A stretch of 64,000 bases of DNA. Origin: JAHJQQ01 sp963737555. GTDB lineage: Bacteria > Pseudomonadota > Gammaproteobacteria > Thiohalobacterales > Thiohalobacteraceae. Below, piece by piece: positions 29,321 to 39,768 of this stretch (its first letter is position 1; the number at the start of each line of letters is the position of its first letter). The notes under the pieces were generated by a model. That model ran no database searches and was not told the DNA's origin. It was given only the letters and a program-made list of their open reading frames with translations. The stretch spans positions 160,783-224,782 of the forward strand of contig CAVTTB010000004.1 in NCBI GenBank assembly GCA_963737555.1, given 5' to 3'. A program made the position numbers and the translations under genes.

Positions 29321-29872
29321 TCAATCAACGGTTATCGAAGATAGCCTGTCCAGATCATCCAACACCTGACGGTAATGCGTGTCGGGATCCACACTCCGGT
29401 AAATCTCTGCAATGCGTCCTTGCGCGTCGATGAGAAAACTGTGGCGCCTGGAAAAGCGTATCGGCCCCAGCGACCACAACGCACCATAACGTTCGGCGAC
29501 GTGGCCGCCGCTGTCGCTCAATAGCGGAAACGGTAACCGATGCTTGTTGGCAAAAGCCTGGTGCGAAGCCGTGTCGTCCAGACTCACGCCCACCACCTGC
29601 ACGCCGCGTCGACGCAACTCCTGATAACCGTCACGGAAGGCGCAGGCCTCTTGGGTGCAGCCGGGCGTGTCGTCCTTCGGATAGAAATACAGCAACAACC
29701 ATTCACCGCGGAAATCCTTCAGCTGTCGCTGCTGGCCCGCCGCGTCCGGCAGGCTGAATTCGGGAGCCGCGGCGCCGGCTAGCAAATCCTCCGCGCGTAC
29801 GTGATCGCGCGTCCAGAACAAGCCAACCAGCAATGTGACTGACACCAGCGCCAGCACTAGCGTTATTTTCAT
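29321..29872 (-). CDS. bcp: Peroxiredoxin (BCP/PrxQ type) with N-terminal membrane anchor or signal
   Basis: 183 residues. Hydrophobic N-terminus (LVLALVSVTLLVGLFW) followed by a thioredoxin-fold peroxiredoxin: P-E-F-S-L-P-D, Y-F-Y-P-K-D-D-T-P-G-C-T with the peroxidatic Cys, then A-C-A-F-R, where a second Cys five residues on fits the PrxQ resolving Cys. Reduces hydroperoxides. Most BCPs are cytoplasmic, so the leader suggests a periplasmic or membrane-attached version. Its ATG overlaps the truD stop (ATGA). Confidence 0.9.
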   Translation of the reverse strand: MKITLVLALVSVTLLVGLFWTRDHVRAEDLLAGAAAPEFSLPDAAGQQRQLKDFRGEWLLLYFYPKDDTPGCTQEACAFRDGYQELRRRGVQVVGVSLDDTASHQAFANKHRLPFPLLSDSGGHVAERYGALWSLGPIRFSRRHSFLIDAQGRIAEIYRSVDPDTHYRQVLDDLDRLSSITVD

Positions 29873-30954
29873 ACTGACTCCTCCAGCGCAGCCGCTTCGC
29901 TATCGGTTTCGATCAGTTCACGCAATACGGCCGTCGCATAACTCCCGGAGGGCAAGGCAAAGCGGAGCAAGAGCGAATCATCGGCCTGCCAATCCCACGC
30001 GAGATCACTCACCCGCACGCGCAATGCCCGCCGATCCTGTTCCAAGCCCGCGCGTTCCAGGCCGGCGCACCAATCGGCAAACGGCGCCAAACAGGTTTCT
30101 TCCAGACTGCGCGCAGCCGCTTGGCTCTCCAGCGTTCCGCGCCCCCACAACGGCCCGGTGGGATGTACATCGAGTGCGTGTACACGCGTCTCGATGTCCT
30201 GATCATCCGCATCGGCAATAAACCAGGCGCGCCGACCATCGAGTTGCAGCGCATCACCCGGCATGGCGCGTTCCCAACTGCCGTCACGCACCCGTGCCGC
30301 CAAGACGGTATTGAACAGAAAGCTGCGCGCCGCCGAGAGATACAGACTGCGGATATGCCGATCCAAACGCGGCCCTTCGCCACGCAGCATCGCGGCCGCC
30401 GCCGCGAGATTGCCGCCGTCACGACCGAAGCGCTGTTCGCCAAAATAATTCGGCATGCCACGCGTGGCAATGGCATGCAGACGCTCATCCACGGCGGCGC
30501 GCGCGCCGCTCAAGGCGCGAATGCGCAGTTCAAACGCATTGCCGCGCAGGGCGCCGCGTTTGAGTTTGCGGGAATGACGTGCGACACGAACAATCTCGAC
30601 GCCTTCGATCTGCGCCGCCGCCCAATCAGGATCGGCCTTGCCCGGCAACTGTATAGAGAACCACTGCTCGGTGACGGCGTGTCGGTCCTTCAATCCGGCA
30701 TAACTCACATCACGCGGGGTCACACCGGCGAAGCGCGCCAACTGTCGTGCCACCCACTCGGTATTGGCGCTGCGCTTGCGCACCCACAGCCAGACATGTT
30801 CACCGGCACCGTCGGGCTCGCAGATCGGCAACTCGCGGACAATGAAATCTTCCGGAACAGTACGCAGCCGACCGGTGCCGGTCGGACCGCCGAAGGCAAA
30901 CGGCAGATCGATGGATGCGGGAATCTGCGTCGTCATACGCGTGCGCCGTCTCAC
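29869..30954 (-). CDS. truD: tRNA pseudouridine(13) synthase
   Basis: 361 residues. Catalytic motif Y-A-G-L-K-D-R-H-A-V-T with the nucleophilic Asp, and R-G-N-A-F-E-L-R-I-R plus G-M-P-N-Y-F-G-E-Q-R-F-G-R-D, all TruD hallmarks. Converts U13 of tRNA-Glu to pseudouridine. The GTG at 30954 overlaps the ispF stop (GTGA); ATG 30936 is an alternative. The C-terminus overlaps the peroxiredoxin start. Confidence 0.95.
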   Translation of the reverse strand: MRRRTRMTTQIPASIDLPFAFGGPTGTGRLRTVPEDFIVRELPICEPDGAGEHVWLWVRKRSANTEWVARQLARFAGVTPRDVSYAGLKDRHAVTEQWFSIQLPGKADPDWAAAQIEGVEIVRVARHSRKLKRGALRGNAFELRIRALSGARAAVDERLHAIATRGMPNYFGEQRFGRDGGNLAAAAAMLRGEGPRLDRHIRSLYLSAARSFLFNTVLAARVRDGSWERAMPGDALQLDGRRAWFIADADDQDIETRVHALDVHPTGPLWGRGTLESQAAARSLEETCLAPFADWCAGLERAGLEQDRRALRVRVSDLAWDWQADDSLLLRFALPSGSYATAVLRELIETDSEAAALEESV

Positions 30955-31493
30955 GACGGCCCGACTGCGTTGTGGTTCCCTGAATGCATGTGGTTCATGG
31001 ATTCACCGCAATCGATCTCCAACAACACCACTGCCAGCGCCGCGATACCTTCCTTACGTCCGGTGAAGCCCATCTGCTCGGTCGTGGTCGCCTTGATATT
31101 GACCGCATCGACAGCGACATGCAGATCCTGTGCGATCAGCGCACGCATGGCATCGCGATAGGGCGCAAGTTTCGGCACCTGGGCGATAACGGTGAGATCG
31201 GCGTTGACCACGACGAATCGACGCGCGCGCAGCAGATGCATCACCTGGGCGAGCAATTTGCGGCTATCGATGCCTTTGTAGGTGGGATCGGTGTCCGGAA
31301 AGTGCTGGCCGATATCGCCCTGCCCGGCCGCGCCGAGCAGCGCATCGCACAAGGCATGCAATACGACATCGCCATCGGAGTGCGCGGCCAGACTGTGCGT
31401 GTGTGGAATCTCCACCCCGCCCAATACCAGCCGACCGCCTTCACGGAAGGCATGCGCATCGAAACCCTGACCGATTCTCAGGCCGATACTCAT
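30951..31493 (-). CDS. ispF: 2-C-methyl-D-erythritol 2,4-cyclodiphosphate synthase
   Basis: Non-mevalonate isoprenoid pathway, cyclises CDP-ME phosphate. 180 residues, about 20 longer than usual because of a C-terminal tail after V-V-L-L-E-I. Zinc site D-A-H at the N-terminus (G-F-D-A-H-A-F), H-S-D-G-D-V-V-L-H-A, and the A-T-T-T-E-Q-M-G-F-T-G-R end. Nine bases downstream of ispD and overlapping truD. Confidence 0.95.
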   Translation of the reverse strand: MSIGLRIGQGFDAHAFREGGRLVLGGVEIPHTHSLAAHSDGDVVLHALCDALLGAAGQGDIGQHFPDTDPTYKGIDSRKLLAQVMHLLRARRFVVVNADLTVIAQVPKLAPYRDAMRALIAQDLHVAVDAVNIKATTTEQMGFTGRKEGIAALAVVLLEIDCGESMNHMHSGNHNAVGPS

Positions 31494-31502
31494 AGGCGCC
31501 CC

Positions 31503-32207
31503 CTATAGTCGTCCATGCTGTCGCAGATAGAATTCGGCCAGGACGAGATCCTCCGGCCGGGTGATTTTGAGGTTGTCGGCATGACCTTCGACCAGGCGCG
31601 GCTGAAAACCGGCTTGCTCCATGGCCGAGGCATCGTCGGTGACGGTCACGCCCGCAGCGACTGCAGCACGCAATGCAGATCGCAACACGCCGACACGGAA
31701 CATCTGCGGCGTCAGCGCATGCCACAACTGGCGGCGATCGACGGTCGCCACACTGCGCTGCTCCGCATTCGCCTGCTTCATGGTATCGCGCAACGGAATT
31801 GCCAGCAGGCCGCCAACGGGATCGTGCTCCAGGACGTCAATGAGTGCCGTTATATCCTGAATCCGCACACAGGGCCGTGCGGCGTCATGCACCAGCACCC
31901 AGTCTTCGTCCGACGCATGCTCGCGCAGTGTGTCCAGGGCGTTCAGCACCGACTCGGCACGTTCGCTGCCACCCGGCGCGGTGAACAAGGCACAGGACAA
32001 ACGCGGCGCCAAGCGCGGCCAGTACGGATCATCGCTGGCGATCGACACCACGATACCCGCGAACACGTGGGTGTTGTCGAGTGCCGCAAGCGTGTGCTCG
32101 AGAATCGTGCGGTCACCGAGTTTGAGATATTGTTTGGGGGTGTCTGCGCCCATGCGCCGACCGATGCCGGCGGCGGGAACGATGCCCCAGAGGCGTGGCG
32201 CGCTCAC
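31503..32207 (-). CDS. ispD: 2-C-methyl-D-erythritol 4-phosphate cytidylyltransferase
   Basis: 234 residues. N-terminal nucleotide site P-A-A-G-I-G-R-R-M-G-A-D-T-P-K-Q-Y-L, then V-L-V-H-D-A-A-R-P-C-V and T-D-D-A-S-A-M-E. Transfers CMP from CTP to MEP in the isoprenoid pathway. Its start overlaps the ftsB stop by 4 bases. Confidence 0.96.
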   Translation of the reverse strand: MSAPRLWGIVPAAGIGRRMGADTPKQYLKLGDRTILEHTLAALDNTHVFAGIVVSIASDDPYWPRLAPRLSCALFTAPGGSERAESVLNALDTLREHASDEDWVLVHDAARPCVRIQDITALIDVLEHDPVGGLLAIPLRDTMKQANAEQRSVATVDRRQLWHALTPQMFRVGVLRSALRAAVAAGVTVTDDASAMEQAGFQPRLVEGHADNLKITRPEDLVLAEFYLRQHGRL

Positions 32208-32488
32208 TTCGCCTGTGGCTCCACAATCTGATAGAAGACCTCGCCGTCTTTGATCATGCCGAGTTCGGTGCGCGCACGTTCTTCGACCGCCTCCGAGCCT
32301 TGCTTCAAATCTTTGACTTCGGCTTCGAGTGCGGCATTGCGTTCCTTCAGGCCTTCATTCTCGACGCGTTGCACCTCGCCGGCCTGATGCAATGACCAGA
32401 CCTCGGCGAGACTGCCCTCGCCCACCCACAGCTTGTATTGCAGACCAAGCAGCAGCGCGATCAAGATGAGTGTGAGCCAACGCCGCAT
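32204..32488 (-). CDS. ftsB: Cell-division protein FtsB
   Basis: 94 residues: one N-terminal transmembrane helix (LTLILIALLLGLQYKLWVG), a coiled coil (VENEGLKERNAALEAEVKDL), and a C-terminal part with R-A-R-T-E-L-G-M-I-K-D-G-E-V-F-Y. FtsB forms the FtsQLB complex at the divisome. The position between eno and ispD is the standard one. Confidence 0.94.
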   Translation of the reverse strand: MRRWLTLILIALLLGLQYKLWVGEGSLAEVWSLHQAGEVQRVENEGLKERNAALEAEVKDLKQGSEAVEERARTELGMIKDGEVFYQIVEPQAK

Positions 32489-32518
32489 GGAATAGATACG
32501 CCCTGCCTACTACGCGGG

Positions 32519-33820
32519 TTATGACCCTTTGAGCTGGTTGAACGCAGCACGACCGGCAAAGTGAGCATGATCGCGCAGCTGATCTTCGATGCGCATGAGG
32601 CGGTTGTATTTGGCGACGCGATCGGAGCGCGACAGCGAACCGGTCTTGATCTGCGTGGCAGTGGTGCCGACGACGATATCGGCGATCACCACGTCCTCGG
32701 TCTCGCCGGAACGGTGCGAGACGACGGAGCTATAACCCGCACCGGTCGCCAGCTTGATCGCTTCCAAGGTCTCGGTGAGCGTGCCGATCTGATTGACCTT
32801 GATGAGAATGGAGTTGGCGATATTCTTGTCGATGCCTTCCTGCAGAATGGCCGGGTTGGTGACGAACAGATCGTCGCCGACCAGCTGGATCTTGTTGCCG
32901 AGTTTTTCGGTGAGCAGCTTCCAGCCGTCCCAGTCGTCTTCGGCCATGCCGTCTTCGATGGTGATGATCGGATACTTGTCGACCCAGGCGGCGAGATAGT
33001 CGGCAAATTCGGCCGAGCTGAATTCCTTGTTCTCGGAGGCGAGCACGTACTTGCCGTCCTTGTAGAACTCGGAGCTGGCGACATCGAGACCGAGGAAGAT
33101 ATCCTCGCCGGCCTTGAAGCCGGCCTTGTCGATGGCTTCGAGGATCACCTCGATGGCCGCTTCATTGGACGACAGGTCGGGCGCAAAACCGCCCTCGTCG
33201 CCGACGGTCGTGGCGAGTTTGCGTCCGCTCAGCACCTTCTTCAGCGCATGAAACACTTCGGCGCCGTAACGCACGGCCTCGCGGAAATTCGCGGCGCCCA
33301 CCGGCAGGATCATGAATTCCTGCATGTCGACGCTGTTGTCGGCATGCGCGCCGCCGTTGATGATGTTCATCATCGGCACCGGCAGCTGGAACGCACCGCC
33401 CATCAGATTGGCGGTACCGAGCAGGCGATACAGCGGCACCTGCTGCTCGCGCGCATTCGCCTGCGCGACCGCCAGCGACACGGCCAGAATCGCGTTCGCG
33501 CCGAGGCGCGATTTGGTCGGTGTGCCGTCCAGCTCGATCAGCTTGTGGTCGATCTCGGCCTGCGCATCCGCGTCCATGCCGAGCAGCGCGGCGCGGATCT
33601 CGCCGTTGACGTTCTCGACCGCCTTGAGCACGCCCTTGCCGCCGTAACGCTTGGCATCGCCGTCGCGCAGTTCGACCGCCTCGCGGGTACCGGTGGAGGC
33701 ACCGGAGGGTACGGCGGCACGACCGACCGCGCCGGACTCAAGGATCACATCCGCCTCGACCGTGGGATTACCGCGGGAATCGAGAATCTCACGGGCGCGG
33801 ATATTGCTGATCTGGGACAT
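32519..33820 (-). CDS. eno: Enolase
   Basis: 433 residues, intact. Interconverts 2-phosphoglycerate and PEP; also a component of the RNA degradosome in enterics. Signatures: R-E-I-L-D-S-R-G-N-P-T-V-E, the G-A-S-T-G loop, Mg ligands in D-V-A-S-S-E-F-Y, T-I-E-D-G-M-A-E and L-V-G-D-D-L-F-V-T-N, and catalytic K-V-N-Q-I-G-T-L and S-H-R-S-G-E-T-E. 30 bases ahead of ftsB. Confidence 0.98.
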   Translation of the reverse strand: MSQISNIRAREILDSRGNPTVEADVILESGAVGRAAVPSGASTGTREAVELRDGDAKRYGGKGVLKAVENVNGEIRAALLGMDADAQAEIDHKLIELDGTPTKSRLGANAILAVSLAVAQANAREQQVPLYRLLGTANLMGGAFQLPVPMMNIINGGAHADNSVDMQEFMILPVGAANFREAVRYGAEVFHALKKVLSGRKLATTVGDEGGFAPDLSSNEAAIEVILEAIDKAGFKAGEDIFLGLDVASSEFYKDGKYVLASENKEFSSAEFADYLAAWVDKYPIITIEDGMAEDDWDGWKLLTEKLGNKIQLVGDDLFVTNPAILQEGIDKNIANSILIKVNQIGTLTETLEAIKLATGAGYSSVVSHRSGETEDVVIADIVVGTTATQIKTGSLSRSDRVAKYNRLMRIEDQLRDHAHFAGRAAFNQLKGS

Positions 33821-33893
33821 CGTTACTCCATCTATTCAGTAAAGTTGATCTTGATGACTAAAACACGCATTTAACCGCGAAGGAACCGCTTAG

Positions 33894-34040
33894 CCACGGA
33901 AAACACGGAAAGCACAGACATGATCAATGCTCATGGAAATCTTATTAATTCGTCATGCCGGCGAATACTGAAATCCAGTAGAGCGTACTACCATGCCTTT
34001 ACAATATTCATATCGTCTGTGCTTTCCGTGTTTTCCGTGG
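33894..34040. repeat. Perfect 26-base inverted repeat between kdsA and eno
   Basis: The bases at 33894-33919 (beginning ccacggaaaacacgg) are repeated exactly as reverse complement at 34015-34040 (ending ttttccgtgg), 95 bases apart. The phrase with stacked acgga units resembles dispersed repeats seen between genes in many environmental proteobacteria. The 95 bases between hold cgtcatgccggcgaatactg, another common repeat phrase. Confidence 0.8.
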
Positions 34041-34062
34041 CAAAAAGCATTTTGCTTCCACC

Positions 34063-34904
34063 TCAGTTCAGCAGTTCCGACTCGACGAAGCCGTGACGTT
34101 TGACCGTCGCATCCAATTCCTTGAGCGTCGCCAAGCAGCTGCGCCATGCGCGGCAACGGCCAGGCATTGGGACCGTCGGACAAGCGCCTTGGCCGGATCG
34201 GGGTGCGTCTCCATGAACAGACCGGAGACACCCGCCGCGACGGCGGCGCGCGCCAGCACCGGCACGAACTCGCGTTGTCCGCCGGAGGTCGTGCCCTGCC
34301 CGCCCGGCTGCTGCACCGAATGCGTGGCATCGAACACCACCGGACACCCGGTGGCGCGCATGATCGCCAGCCCGCGCATGTCCGAGATCAACGTGTTGTA
34401 GCCGAAGGACACGCCGCGCTCGCAGACCATGATCTGCTCGTTGCCGACGGCGCGCGCCTTGTCGACCACATTCTGCATGTCCCACGGCGCGAGGAACTGG
34501 CCCTTCTTGATGTTCACCGGCTTGCCCTGACGGGCGACGTTCTGAATGAAATTAGTTTGGCGACACAGAAACGCCGGCGTCTGCAGCACATCGACCACCG
34601 CCGCGACTTCTTCCAACGGCGTGTCTTCGTGCACATCGGTCAACACCGGCACGCCGATCTGATCCTTCACCTTCTGCAGAATGCGCAGACCTTCATCCAT
34701 GCCCGGACCGCGGAACGATTGCGTCGACGAGCGATTGGCCTTGTCGAAGGAGGATTTATAGATGAACGGAATGCCGAGCTTATCGGTCATTTCCTTGAGC
34801 GCACCGGCGGTATCCAGCGCCAGCTGCTCCGACTCGATGACGCACGGCCCGGCGATCAGAAAAATCGGCCGGTCCAGTCCCACTTCAAAACTGCAGAGTT
34901 TCAT
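34063..34904 (-). CDS. kdsA: 3-deoxy-D-manno-octulosonate 8-phosphate synthase, two frameshifts
   Basis: About 280 residues when joined; first step of Kdo synthesis for LPS (PEP + arabinose-5-P). Start ATG 34904 (MKLCSFEVGLDRPIFLIAGP); an open frame continues upstream through repeats to 35123 but is not conserved. Hallmarks: Y-K-S-S-F-D-K-A-N-R-S-S, T-D-V-H-E, F-L-C-R-Q-T-N-F. Two shifts near the end: gcgCTTGtcc (34181-34184) and ctgCTTGgcg (34132-34135). Removing one T from each restores A-L-S-D-G-P-N-A-W-P-L and L-L-A-T-L-K-E-L-D, ending F-V-E-S-E-L-L-N. Confidence 0.93.
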
Positions 34905-34938
34905 AGTACTTCCATTCAATGTCATGTCTTGGCGCTGT

Positions 34939-35107
34939 GAACCGCCAAGACACGGAGAAAAACCATTTGAACCGCCAAGGCGCCAAGAACGCCAAGAATG
35001 AATCGATATAAAACCAAAACGCCCTTTCATTAACTTACTCTTGGCGTCTTGGCGCCTTGGCGGTTCCATTATCCTTTCTTGGCGCCCTTGGCGTCTTGGC
35101 GGTTCAT
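34939..35107. repeat. Cluster of 'ccgccaag' repeats between pyrG and kdsA
   Basis: At least four units of the form gaaccgccaagRcgccaag occur: near 34940-34950 and 34969-34999 in one orientation, and 35039-35066 and 35077-35105 in the other, so the segment can fold into long hairpins. This is a familiar dispersed repeat vocabulary of environmental proteobacteria. The repeats fill almost the whole pyrG-kdsA gap and precede the kdsA ATG on the minus strand. Confidence 0.8.
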
Positions 35108-35119
35108 AACTCAGACCAG

Positions 35120-36769
<1,650 letters not shown>

Positions 36770-36869
36770 TGGATTCCGAACTGCCAGAGGCGTGAATCAG
36801 GGCGTGGTACAAGGCGAAAACCGCAGTTGAAAACGGCTGTGCATTTGCACCACAAGACGGTGTTGAACC

Positions 36870-38211
36870 TTACCAGAATGACCCCGTCGGCACAATCGCA
36901 CGGCTCCAGAAAAAGCGCATGCCGGGCTCATCCGCCGTCGCCTGAAACTCCGCGCAAACCCAATACCCGGCCACCGCGATCAGCGCGTCATCGCGGTAGA
37001 TCAGCGGCACCCGCGCGCGCTCCCACGGCGGCACACCGGCCTCCTGAAATAAATGCTTCAGGCTGTGGTGCTCGCGGCGACCAGCCGGTTGCAGCATCTC
37101 GCCACCCTGGCGGAAACGCACCTGTATGCGGCTGTCCGCCAGAAACCGCATCGCGACACCCTCACCGTGTGCACGGTCTGCGCTCAGTGTGCCGCCCACC
37201 AAGGGCAAGGTTTGATCCAGCGACCAATCAAGACAGCGACTTGGATCGCCCTCCTCAAGCACATCGTCGAGATACAGCGCATCGCGGTAACGGCGCAAAT
37301 TGACCCCGCCCCAACTCACCAGCGGCTGGGCATCGACGGCGGCGTGCAACACATCGGCCTCGATCCGCGCCAACACGGCAGTGCTCGGCATCGATGCCCG
37401 TCGTTGCCGCAACCAATAGCGCAACAGATTGGCGCGCCGCGGCGCTGTCAGGCGCAACAAGGCCGCGACCGACAGACTCATCGGCGCACTCCCAGCCGGC
37501 GGACTGCGCATCCACAACGGCCAGATCGTCGAGCAACCCGGCTGCCTCGGCCTGATGCCGGGCAGCGCGCGCCAGCGTCGCCCCCGCTGCCGGCCAACGC
37601 ATACGTACACGCGGCAGGATTTCATGACGCAGGAAATTTCGATCGTACTCGGTGCTTGCGTTGGTCGGATCTTCCAGCCAACGCAAACGGTGTTGTTCAG
37701 CGTATGCCAGCAGCGCCGCACGACTGACATCGAGCAACGGCCGCAACAACGGTACGTCGCCCAGCAACGCCCGCTCAGGCATCGCGGCCAAGCCCTTGGG
37801 ACCGGCGCCACGCACGAGTTGCAGCAACAAGGTTTCCGCCTGATCGTCCTGATGATGCGCGGTCAACAGCACGCCGCCTTTCGGTACCGCATCGACCAAC
37901 GCCTGATAACGTGCGGCGCGAGCCGCCGCCTCCGGACTTTCACCGGGCTGAGCGTGCGCCTGTACCGACAATGATCGATACGCAATCCCGAGCTCTGCAC
38001 AGACGGCCCGGCACTGCTCCGCCCACGCGGGCGCGTCCGGCTGCAGATTGTGATTGATATGCAGCGCGCCCACCGACGCAGGGAGTTGTTCACGCCCCGC
38101 CGCCAGCGCGTGCAACAGGACCTGCGAATCCAGACCGCCGCTGTAGGCGACCCAATACCTGCGTGGCGGTGCGAGCGCGAGATTGCATGAGCATCGGTTG
38201 AGTCGATGCAT
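36870..38211 (-). CDS. tilS: tRNA(Ile)-lysidine synthase, one frameshift near 37490
   Basis: About 447 residues when joined. PP-loop ATP site V-A-Y-S-G-G-L-D-S-Q-V-L-L, then H-I-N-H-N-L-Q, T-A-H-H-Q-D-D-Q-A-E-T and N-F-L-R-H-E-I-L-P; the substrate-binding C-terminal domain (G-G-E-M-L-Q-P-A-G-R-R-E-H-H-S-L-K) is in another frame. The shift lies in ctGGGag around 37490; one G less joins S-A-G-W to S-A-P-M-S-L-S-V. Modifies the AUA-decoding tRNA-Ile and is essential, so the break is probably a base-call error. Between accA and pyrG. Confidence 0.93.
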
Positions 38212-38372
38212 GTTGAAATATCGGCCGTGGGATCACCTATGACGCATGGTGATAGCCAAACACGTAGCCGTGAGTTGCATGGCAGAGCGAAGTACGCGAT
38301 TATTCAGCGGTCTTAGGAAGTGTGGCATTTATCCGGTCACGCACGTTAGGACGGCGACAGAGCTGAAGTTAA

Positions 38373-39348
38373 TCATGCGGCGTTCACTAATCTCACACTG
38401 AAATGCCCATACCCCATCAGCCGCTTGTAACGCGCCTTGAGCAACTGCTCCGGCGTCGCGCTGGTCAGGGTATCGAGTTGCTGCAGTAAAGCGCGCTTGA
38501 GGGTCTCGGCCATCAGATCGATATCGCGGTGGGCACCGCCGAGCGGCTCGTCGATGATGGCATCGATGAGCTTGAGTTCGCGCAGCCGACTGGAGGTGAT
38601 GCCCAGCGCCTCGGCGGCGTCCTGGGCCTTGTCCGCACTCTTCCACAGAATCGACGCGCAGCCTTCCGGCGAGATCACCGAATAGGTGCTGTATTCCAGC
38701 ATCAGCACGCGATCGCCAACGCCGATGGCGAGCGCGCCGCCGGAACCGCCCTCGCCGATCACTGTGCAGATGATCGGCGTTTTCAGTTCGGCCATCACGA
38801 ACAGATTGCGCGCGATAGCCTCGCTCTGACCGCGCTCCTCGGCACCGATACCGGGATAGGCGCCGGGGGTGTCGATGAAGGTCAGGATCGGCAGATGGAA
38901 TTTCTCCGCCATGTGCATCAGCCGCAGCGCCTTGCGATAGCCCTCGGGACGCGGCATGCCGAAATTGCGCGCCAGTTTTTCCTTGGTATCACGACCTTTC
39001 TGATGACCGATCACCATCACCGGCCGCCCGTCGATGCGCGCGACACCCCCGACGATGGCGGCATCGTCGGCATAGGCGCGATCACCGTGCAGCTCATCGA
39101 AATCGGTGAACACCCGCTGCTAGATAATCGAGCGTGTAGGGTCGCTGCGGATGACGCGCCAATTGCGAAATCTGCCAGGATGAAAGCTTGGAAAAAATCG
39201 ACTCGGTCAGCGAACGACTCTTTGCCTGCAGGCGTCCGATCTCATCGTTGATGTTGATCTCAGTGTCATTGCCGAGAAAGCGCAGCTCTTCGATCTTGGC
39301 TTCAAGCTCGGCGATAGGCTGTTCGAAATCGAGGAAATTCAGGTTCAT
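38373..39348 (-). CDS. accA: Acetyl-CoA carboxylase carboxyltransferase alpha subunit, one frameshift near 39121
   Basis: About 325 residues when joined. N-terminus MNLNFLDFEQPIAELEAKIE, then T-L-D-Y-L; after the shift the frame continues V-F-T-D-F-D-E-L-H-G-D-R. Carboxyltransferase features: G-H-Q-K-G-R-D-T-K-E, T-P-G-A-Y-P-G-I-G-A-E-E-R-G-Q and G-E-G-G-S-G-G-A-L-A-I. Removing one base from ctagcagcgg (39119-39128) restores the frame. Makes malonyl-CoA with AccBCD. Essential gene, so error is likelier than decay. Confidence 0.94.
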
Positions 39349-39449
39349 GGATTTCTGATTCTGGTGCTGGGGAGGATGGCTCAAGGTGCGAATTCTAACC
39401 GGAATAGGTGGTTAAACCTAGCAGGGTCTCGGTGGAAATGGCCGGCATG

Positions 39450-39520
39450 CCTCGTCGGTGGGTTAATCGCGCCGCCTCCGAGCTGCGCAAGTCGGCTTCA
39501 CGATTAACCCACCGACGAGG
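39450..39520. repeat. Palindromic repeat element, copy 1
   Basis: A perfect 20-base inverted repeat, 39450-39469 (cctcgtcggtgggttaatcg) and 39501-39520, encloses a 31-base loop containing gcctccgagctgcgcaagtcggc. The same loop sequence, inverted, occurs in copy 2 at 39672-39744. Lies in the accA-dnaE gap. Confidence 0.85.
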
Positions 39521-39671
39521 CGCGGAACGTCACGCAAAACGCGGAACATTCAGGTCTCAAACCCACTGTCTCCGGCTACCGGCAGGTCGATCCCTGCAGC
39601 GCTGTACTCGGCGCAGCCTCGGAGGCGGGAGTCGGATCGCTGCGCTGCATCCAGGGCTACATTCTGTCTGC

Positions 39672-39744
39672 GGCTGTCGGCGGGTTGATCCCGAAAGCCG
39701 ACTAGCGCAGCTCGGAGGCGGCAGGGATCAACCCGCCGACAGCC
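39672..39744. repeat. Palindromic repeat element, copy 2 (inverted relative to copy 1)
   Basis: A perfect 20-base inverted repeat, 39672-39691 (ggctgtcggcgggttgatcc) and 39725-39744, with a loop holding gccgactagcgcagctcggaggc, which is close to the reverse complement of the copy 1 loop. Together the two copies take up much of the 420 bases between dnaE and accA; a third, degenerate relative (about 39570-39640) may lie between them. Confidence 0.85.
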
Positions 39745-39768
39745 CTGCACCGAGCGTCGGCAATCCAT

